From: Candidatus Poseidoniaceae archaeon
Lineage (GTDB): Archaea > Thermoplasmatota > Poseidoniia > Poseidoniales > Poseidoniaceae
Reading direction: 5' to 3'
Length of the DNA: 46,217 nt
Assembly: GCA_028821785.1 (NCBI GenBank)
Contig: JAPKFC010000005.1
Coordinates: 1-46,217 of the forward strand
Shown here: piece by piece, positions 43,846-46,217 of the stretch
Layout of the letters: the number at the start of each line of letters is the position of its first letter
Position numbering within the stretch: position 1 is the first letter of the stretch
Program-made: the position numbers and the translations under genes
Notes under the pieces: generated by a model
Seen by the model: the letters and a program-made list of their open reading frames with translations, nothing else
Told to the model about the DNA's origin: nothing
Database searches by the model: none

Positions 43846-45270
43846 TCACAATTTTTGTGCTGCGTGGGCTGCAATTACTTCTGCGACGCAACCTGTTACT
43901 GCTTTACTGGCAGGTATGTGGGTGAATTCGTTAGGTCCATGGGCATTAGATTCGGGTCCTAAAATTCCTGTGATCATAAATTCTGCTTGTGGAAATTGTT
44001 GCTGTAACATAGGCATGAATGGAATTGTTCCTCCTTCACCCATAAACTGAACTGGATTTCCATAGTGGTTATTACTTGCTTCAGTTAATGCTGAATGGAG
44101 CCAGTCTGCTAGTGGTTTAGCGTGGAAACCATCTGCTGGATGTTCTGTTTCCCATGTGATGTGCGCGCCTTGTGGTGGGTTTTCAGTCAGGGTCTTGGCA
44201 ATCAATTCTGTTGCCGATTCACTATTGACTCCAGCAGGAATGCGGATTGATAATTTCAGTTTGGTATTGGTTCGTAGTACATTGCCACCTGCTGCACAGG
44301 TTGGCATCCCATCGGCTCCAGTAATTTCCAATGCTGGCCTCCAAGTCCGATTCAAGATTAATTCACTTAAGTCGCTATCATTCGCTGATACTCCTTCTAA
44401 GAAAGGGAACTTTGAATATACTTCATCGCCAAGAATTTTTGCCGCTATTTCTGCTTGCTCTATTCTAGACTGTGGAATGTCAACCCATAATTCAGGGACT
44501 ATTACCTTACCAGTTGCAGAATCAGAAATTCTGTCTAAGAGATTACGAGCGATTCTAAATGAAGATGGAATAATTCCTCCAGCATCTCCTGAATGTACTC
44601 CCGCACTTGAGACTTCAACATTTAGAGTTCCAACTATTACACCTCTAAGAGAGGTCGTAAGCCAAAGATGATCCCAGTCACCCGCACCTGAATCCAAGCA
44701 TACCACCATTGCGGGTGTGCCGATTCTGTCTGCAAGTGCCTCGAGGTGAGCGGGTAGGTCGGGTGAGCCTGATTCTTCACTGGCCTCAACTATCAATTTC
44801 AAATTAGCATGAGGAATTCCTTGTTGTTGTAAACATCGTATTGCGGTAAGGCTTGCATATGCTCCGTAACCATCATCGGCTCCACCACGCCCATACAATT
44901 TGTCACCACGGCGAACCGGAATCCATGGGCCAAGTCCTTCATGCCAACCAACAAATTCTGGTTGCTTGTCTGCATGTTGATAGAGTAATACTGTTTCATC
45001 CAACGTTCCTGGAACTTCCATGTAAATCAGCGGAGTCTTACCTTCAAGCCGACGGATTTCTACTGTGAGACCTTCTATGTCCTGTATTTTACACCAATCT
45101 GCAATGTGTTGAATCGCTTTTTCAATGTGGCCGTTCTCGTACCAGTTTGGGTCAAATGCTGGAGATAAAGCAGGAATACGAATATATTCAGACAAGGATG
45201 GAATGATGTCATTTTCCCAAGTTTCTTCGATGAGATTTTTCATTTTCACTAGGTCAATGTCTACGCCCAT
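43846..45270 (-). CDS. M20-family metallopeptidase (dipeptidase/aminoacylase type)
   Basis: M20 enzymes are cytoplasmic di-zinc peptidases. The 474-residue product keeps the metal site: YQHADKQPE near residue 95 (His and Asp), YGRGGADDGYG near 125 (bridging Asp), VEASEESGSPDL near 162 (catalytic Glu and metal Glu), and a late His in NEFTHIPAS near 452. The dimerisation domain (SAGVHSGDAGG onward) is in place, as in carnosinase-like CNDP dipeptidases. The ATG at 45270 starts the protein (MGVDIDLVKMKN) close to the family's usual N-terminus. The frame is open to 45393, but that extension would overlap the divergent methyltransferase gene and has a composition unlike the rest. Confidence 0.9.
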   Translation of the reverse strand: MGVDIDLVKMKNLIEETWENDIIPSLSEYIRIPALSPAFDPNWYENGHIEKAIQHIADWCKIQDIEGLTVEIRRLEGKTPLIYMEVPGTLDETVLLYQHADKQPEFVGWHEGLGPWIPVRRGDKLYGRGGADDGYGAYASLTAIRCLQQQGIPHANLKLIVEASEESGSPDLPAHLEALADRIGTPAMVVCLDSGAGDWDHLWLTTSLRGVIVGTLNVEVSSAGVHSGDAGGIIPSSFRIARNLLDRISDSATGKVIVPELWVDIPQSRIEQAEIAAKILGDEVYSKFPFLEGVSANDSDLSELILNRTWRPALEITGADGMPTCAAGGNVLRTNTKLKLSIRIPAGVNSESATELIAKTLTENPPQGAHITWETEHPADGFHAKPLADWLHSALTEASNNHYGNPVQFMGEGGTIPFMPMLQQQFPQAEFMITGILGPESNAHGPNEFTHIPASKAVTGCVAEVIAAHAAQKL

Positions 45271-45321
45271 GTAAACTGCTGTGAGGCATCGGTTCATAGG
45301 CCATTTGCTTGAGCATTGTGC

Positions 45322-45942
45322 ATGCGCGATGCTACAGATGTGTTCAGTGAATGGGCAGGTAAAGGCAAAGATGAAGGGATGGAAAGAGGTCATGCAGCCT
45401 CTGTTAATGAAATGTTAAACTTGGCATTAGCAACAAATAATCTATCTCAGAGGCCATTTACAGCGATCGATATAGGTTGTGGTAATGGTTGGGTCGTTCG
45501 TAAAATGCAGTGTCTAGAAAATTGCCTTTCTGCCGAAGGGGTCGATGGCGCGACTTCTATGATTGAAAAGGCAATACAGATTGACCCTAAAGGAAAATAT
45601 TCTGTTGCCATGCTACCGCAGTGGCGACCTAATAATCCAGTAGATCTAATTCACAGCATGGAATTCCTTTACTACCTCATAGACCCGGTGTCAATGATAA
45701 AAATAATTCATGATGAATGGCTGAATAGTGGTGGTGTTTTTGTTGCTGGCGTTGACCATTACTTTGAAAATAAAGACTCATTGGAATGGCCAACTGCTCT
45801 AGATGTGCACATGACTACACTCACTCAACAACAATGGCACGAGGCCATGCTAAGTGCGGGATTTACCGATGTAAAAATAATTAAAACTGGTGTCAAGGAT
45901 AATTTTATTGGAACCTTGACAATGCTGGGAATTAAGAAATAA
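45322..45942 (+). CDS. SAM-dependent methyltransferase, class I
   Basis: The 206-residue protein has a Rossmann-type methyltransferase fold: motif I is AIDIGCGNGWVVRKM (about residues 45-60), motif II is AEGVDGATSMIEKA, and motif IV lies at NPVDLIHSMEFLYYL. The C-terminal half has the beta-strand pair ending GFTDVKIIKTG that is common in ubiE/TylF-like small-molecule methyltransferases. The substrate is unknown. The ATG at 45322 is chosen over a TTG two codons earlier. It is divergent from the M20 peptidase, with about 50 bases between the starts. Confidence 0.88.
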   Translation: MRDATDVFSEWAGKGKDEGMERGHAASVNEMLNLALATNNLSQRPFTAIDIGCGNGWVVRKMQCLENCLSAEGVDGATSMIEKAIQIDPKGKYSVAMLPQWRPNNPVDLIHSMEFLYYLIDPVSMIKIIHDEWLNSGGVFVAGVDHYFENKDSLEWPTALDVHMTTLTQQQWHEAMLSAGFTDVKIIKTGVKDNFIGTLTMLGIKK

Positions 45943-45966
45943 GCAATTGATTTAGAAGATAACTCT

Positions 45967-46137
45967 TTAATTAATTTTAATCTTTTTAGCAGTACTTTGT
46001 GCACATTCTGTGTCTACAGCTGGAATAACTCCATGTATAATGCAACGGATTGAACCAATGAAAAATATTGCTGCCATTTTCCACGCACCGATCAGGTGGG
46101 AAAGGTATCCTTTCTCTACGTCTGCTAAATGACCCAT
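45967..46137 (-). CDS. Small DUF6356-like protein (56 residues)
   Basis: The short minus-strand frame runs from the ATG at 46137 to the TAA at 45967-45969; a TGA five codons upstream of the ATG fixes the start. The product (MGHLADVEKGYLSHLIGAWK, then a hydrophobic IRCIIHGVIPAV block and a Lys-rich end) fits the pattern of DUF6356. That family consists of small one-TM proteins with a V-x-E-x-Y-x-x-H segment, then a Cys and His-Gly, then a Pro. The family function is unknown. It is convergent with the methyltransferase gene (24 bases). Confidence 0.65.
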   Translation of the reverse strand: MGHLADVEKGYLSHLIGAWKMAAIFFIGSIRCIIHGVIPAVDTECAQSTAKKIKIN

Positions 46138-46167
46138 ATTAGAAGCGGCTCATCAGTTGTTGTTAAC

Positions 46168-46217
46168 ATGGCCGGTGTTGGTGCCAACGGGGCCGCACAG
46201 GCGTATCTTTCCATTGT
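46168..46217 (+). CDS. Possible 5' end of a plus-strand gene cut by the window end
   Basis: From the ATG at 46168 the frame (MAGVGANGAAQAYLSI) is open to the last base; another ATG in frame lies at 46129. The stretch is richer in G and C than its surroundings, and the Gly/Ala pattern looks protein-like. However, only about 16 residues are visible, and the minus strand is open here too, so this is tentative. Confidence 0.3.
   Translation, partial: MAGVGANGAAQAYLSI

Noticed and set aside
44156-44671. 171-codon plus-strand frame opposite the M20 peptidase gene
   Set aside because: The opposite strand has all catalytic motifs of an M20 peptidase in frame; this frame has no recognisable motif.
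45271-45393. N-terminal extension of the M20 peptidase frame
   Set aside because: It would overlap the divergent methyltransferase start, is Cys/His/Phe-rich unlike the rest, and adds nothing that matches the family.
1-46217. CRISPR arrays, tRNA or rRNA genes, insertion sequences
   Set aside because: Reading the gaps between genes showed no regular spaced repeats, no cloverleaf-like sequences and no transposase-like frames; all gaps are under 220 bases.

Overview
The window looks like a chromosomal segment of a planktonic marine euryarchaeon, most likely Marine Group II (Candidatus Poseidoniales) or a close relative. The reasons are a mix of archaeal informational genes (RadA with an N-terminal helix-hairpin-helix, FtsZ1, an archaeal-type YchF-like GTPase, the archaeosine radical SAM enzyme, an archaeal-style phospholipid decarboxylase) with bacterial-type metabolism (NADP isocitrate dehydrogenase, a malic enzyme fused to a phosphotransacetylase domain, a PabB-PabA fusion, OsmC). 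There are also very large secreted, single-anchor surface proteins. The sequence is AT-leaning. Genes are densely packed and both Shine-Dalgarno-led and apparently leaderless starts occur. Lineage is inferred from gene content, not from a marker tree. I saw no rRNA, tRNA, CRISPR array, transposase or phage gene.

Layout. 1-5.4 kb: end of a secreted protein, radA, ftsZ, then a CxxCH-bearing membrane-anchored protein and an OsmC protein on the minus strand, then icd. 5.4-8.8 kb: a 1133-residue helical protein with a C-terminal PIN nuclease domain. 8.9-11.8 kb: a small His-containing membrane protein and an MMPL/RND transporter. 11.8-16.5 kb (minus): a membrane protein, a 927-residue surface protein with archaeal LDL-receptor-A-like repeats, and a DHH phosphoesterase. 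16.5-20.1 kb: Nudix hydrolase, PduO-type corrinoid adenosyltransferase, DUF2203 protein, two membrane proteins and RlmH. 20.1-22.05 kb (plus): a tight three-gene cassette of a small orphan protein, a prostaglandin-E-synthase-2-like GST and a truncated, membrane-anchored formylglycine-generating-enzyme-like protein. 22.05-24.4 kb (minus): MaeB.

24.6-36.4 kb (plus): a 2770-residue surface protein (beta-propeller blades, then FN3-like domains, one TM helix, a cytoplasmic tail with two LDDL motifs) is followed with a 1-base overlap by a class-IV aminotransferase (PabC-like). That gene abuts a PabB-PabA fusion, so p-aminobenzoate synthesis appears complete in two genes. A zinc-ribbon membrane protein follows. 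36.4-43.7 kb (minus): PAP2/Aur1-like phosphatase, YchF-like GTPase, a heme-copper-oxidase-like membrane protein fused to two EF-hands and a SAP domain, a small two-TM partner, RaSEA, a phosphatidyl/archaetidylserine decarboxylase and an acidic coiled-coil protein. 43.8-46.2 kb: M20 peptidase, a divergent SAM methyltransferase, a 56-residue DUF6356-like gene and perhaps the start of a plus-strand gene cut by the window end.

The most unusual item is the protein at 38394-40529. Its membrane part aligns by eye with cbb3/NorB-type heme-copper oxidase subunit I, yet every expected heme and copper histidine appears replaced, and it carries a calcium-binding and SAP tail. With its small membrane partner and the GTPase downstream it forms a compact gene set that I do not recognise as a described system. 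Second-tier items are the giant PIN protein, the cysteine-poor LDL-A repeats, the giant surface protein with its LDDL tail, and a recurring short palindrome at the 5' ends of four minus-strand genes.
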